Positions 62,475 through 64,000 of a stretch of 64,000 nt of DNA are shown piece by piece; position 1 is the stretch's first letter, and every line of letters starts with the position of its first letter. The notes under the pieces are model-generated. The model was not told the DNA's origin, did no database searches, and saw only the letters and a program-made list of their open reading frames with translations. The stretch is from Mesorhizobium sp. M1C.F.Ca.ET.210.01.1.1 (GTDB lineage: Bacteria; Pseudomonadota; Alphaproteobacteria; Rhizobiales; Rhizobiaceae). The stretch lies in NCBI RefSeq assembly GCF_004791585.1, contig NZ_SRUU01000001.1:124001-188000 (forward strand), read 5' to 3'. Made by a program: the position numbers and the translations under genes.

Positions 62475-64000
62475 TCACCTGCTGTGCAGGCGTGCTTCCA
62501 CCGTCTTAGCCGCAGCCTCCGCCGTGATGCCGAAATGCGGATAAAGCTGCTCGATGGTGCCCGAGGCGCCGAAGCCGGTCATGCCGACGAAGATGCCGTC
62601 ACTGCCGATGATATGGTCCCAGCCCTGGCGGATGCCGGCCTCGATGGCGACCTTGACCTTGGCATTGCCGATGGTCTTGCTGCGGTAGTCCTCGCTCTGC
62701 TTGTCGAACAGCTCGAAGCACGGCACCGAGACGACGCGGGTCGGATGGCCATGCTTCTCGAGCAGTTCGCGCGCGCCAAGCGCGACCTCGACCTCGGAGC
62801 CGCTGGCGAAGATCGTCACCGCGGCTTCGCCGTTTGCCGCGGCAAGCTCGTAGGCGCCGGCAGCACTGAGGTTCTTCTCGCTGAACTCGGTGCGCACGGT
62901 GGGCAGATTCTGGCGGGTCAGCGCCAAGGTCGACGGCGTCTTTTCGGATTCCAGCGCCAGTTGCCAGCATTCGGCCGTCTCGACCGCGTCGGCCGGACGG
63001 AAGACATTGTGGTTCGGAATGGCGCGCAGCGCCGCCAGATGCTCGACCGGCTGGTGGGTCGGGCCGTCCTCGCCGAGGCCGATCGAGTCGTGCGTCATGA
63101 CGAAGATCGAGCGGATGCCCATCAGCGAGGCAAGCCGCATCGAGGGCCGGGCATAATCGGAGAAGCACAAGAAGGTGCCGCCATAGGCGATCAGGCCGCC
63201 ATGCAGCGTCAGCCCGTTGATCGCCGCCGCCATGCCGTGCTCGCGGATGCCGTAGTGGACATAACGCTGGCCGTAGTCGTCGGGCGTGATGTTCTTGGTC
63301 TGGCTGGTCTTGGTGTTGTTGGAGCCGGTGAGGTCGGCCGAGCCGCCGATGGTTTCCGGCACGGCGCCGTTGATGACCTCCAGCGCCATTTCCGACGACT
63401 TGCGGGTGGCGACCTTCGGCTTGTCGGCCGAGAGCTTCTTCTTGTACTCGGCGATGACGGCGTCGAAATTGCCCGGCAGCTTGCCGGCGAGGCGGCGCTC
63501 GAACTCGCCCTTCAGCCCGGCGTCGGCCTTGGCGAGGCGGCCTTCCCAGTCGGCTCGCGCCTTGGCGCCGCCCTTGCCGACCGCGCGCCAGGCGTCGAGG
63601 ATGTCGGCCGGAATCTCGAAGGGCGGCGACTCCCAGTTGAAGAATTTGCGGGCGCCGGCGATCTCCTCGGCGCCGAGCGGCGAGCCATGCGCCTTGTTGG
63701 TGCCGGCCTTGGTCGGGGCGCCGAAGCCGATGGTCGTCTTGCAGGCGATCATCGTCGGCTTGTCGGAATGGCGGGCCGCCTCGATGGCATAGGCGATCGC
63801 TTCCGGATCGGTGCCGTCGATGTGGCTGGCGTTCCAGCCGCTCGCCTGGAATCGGGCGACCTGATCGGTGTTGTCGGCGAGCGACACCGGGCCGTCGATC
63901 GAGATGTTGTTGTTGTCCCAGAAGACGATCAGCTTATTGAGCTTGAGATGGCCGGCCAGCGCGATGGCTTCCTGGGAGACGCCCTCCATCAGGCAGCCGT
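62475..64000 (-). CDS. tkt: Transketolase (partial, 5' end outside window)
   Basis: 508 residues of the C-terminal part, cut by the window edge; the open frame continues past position 64000. The thiamine diphosphate region [11 protein letters not shown] and NNNISIDG, and later [14 protein letters not shown] and [19 protein letters not shown], are transketolase signatures. It exchanges two-carbon units in the pentose phosphate pathway. It sits upstream of gap on the same strand with a repeat between them. Confidence 0.96.
   Translation of the reverse strand, partial: GCLMEGVSQEAIALAGHLKLNKLIVFWDNNNISIDGPVSLADNTDQVARFQASGWNASHIDGTDPEAIAYAIEAARHSDKPTMIACKTTIGFGAPTKAGTNKAHGSPLGAEEIAGARKFFNWESPPFEIPADILDAWRAVGKGGAKARADWEGRLAKADAGLKGEFERRLAGKLPGNFDAVIAEYKKKLSADKPKVATRKSSEMALEVINGAVPETIGGSADLTGSNNTKTSQTKNITPDDYGQRYVHYGIREHGMAAAINGLTLHGGLIAYGGTFLCFSDYARPSMRLASLMGIRSIFVMTHDSIGLGEDGPTHQPVEHLAALRAIPNHNVFRPADAVETAECWQLALESEKTPSTLALTRQNLPTVRTEFSEKNLSAAGAYELAAANGEAAVTIFASGSEVEVALGARELLEKHGHPTRVVSVPCFELFDKQSEDYRSKTIGNAKVKVAIEAGIRQGWDHIIGSDGIFVGMTGFGASGTIEQLYPHFGITAEAAAKTVEARLHSR

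Overview
The window is 64 kb of high-GC chromosomal DNA from an alphaproteobacterium of the order Rhizobiales, most likely Mesorhizobium or a close relative. The support is the gene content (DUF1036-pyk, DUF1244, DUF1013/TrcR, two DUF1127 genes, two DUF465 genes, a dispersed tkt/gap/pgk/fba cluster), protein-level resemblance to rhizobial families, and several families of short palindromic intergenic repeats typical of rhizobia. I see no tRNA, rRNA, CRISPR array, insertion sequence or prophage. The genus is inferred, not proven. Layout: 1-1.8 kb holds two divergent citrate-synthase-like genes, one with a fused DNA-binding head and cut by the window edge. 1.9-7.6 kb holds a patatin phospholipase, a peroxiredoxin/MFS operon with a divergent LysR regulator, and an aldehyde dehydrogenase. 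7.9-12.6 kb is an RND efflux adaptor-permease pair and a tiny DUF3309 protein. 12.7-16.9 kb has an epimerase/LysR pair, an MFS transporter and small conserved proteins. 16.9-19.9 kb is housekeeping: formylglutamate amidohydrolase, DUF1036 and pyruvate kinase. 20-24.6 kb carries a hydrolase, a TPR protein, L36, an LprI protein and purEK. 24.6-30.4 kb is an accessory catabolic island: a divergent IclR regulator, a complete polar-amino-acid ABC importer, a Rid-family protein and a SelA-like PLP enzyme in one operon. 30.5-33.6 kb has two head-to-head DUF465 genes, ispG and a lytic transglycosylase. 33.6-43.6 kb is a mixed sensory/accessory stretch: CPT-like kinase, frameshifted Stf0 sulfotransferase, hybrid histidine kinase, tautomerase/SDR/SDR/LysR module, a broken copy of part of the kinase gene, and two tandem class III nucleotide cyclases, one fused to two different iron-sulfur domains. 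43.9-46 kb is ispA, mtgA and rpmF. 46.3-57 kb is small regulators, a hydrolase, GST, MFS, quinone oxidoreductase, TrcR, a WYL regulator with putative operators, SGNH and DUF899 proteins. 56.7-64 kb is the central-carbon block fba, pgk, a K+/H+ antiporter, gap and the 3' part of tkt. How the parts work together: the Calvin/gluconeogenic enzymes at the right and pyruvate kinase at 18 kb form the carbon core, and gap and the pyk operon share an unusual TAAATCGATT box upstream. The ABC/SelA/Rid operon looks like uptake plus breakdown of an unidentified amino acid under IclR control. The most unusual candidates are the ferredoxin-cyclase-Rieske fusion beside a second cyclase (40.6-43.6 kb), the ABC/SelA-like/Rid operon, and the citrate synthase with a DNA-binding domain facing its partner across helically spaced TTGAT repeats. 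Start codons were chosen by ribosome-binding sites and family alignment; several differ from the longest open frame.
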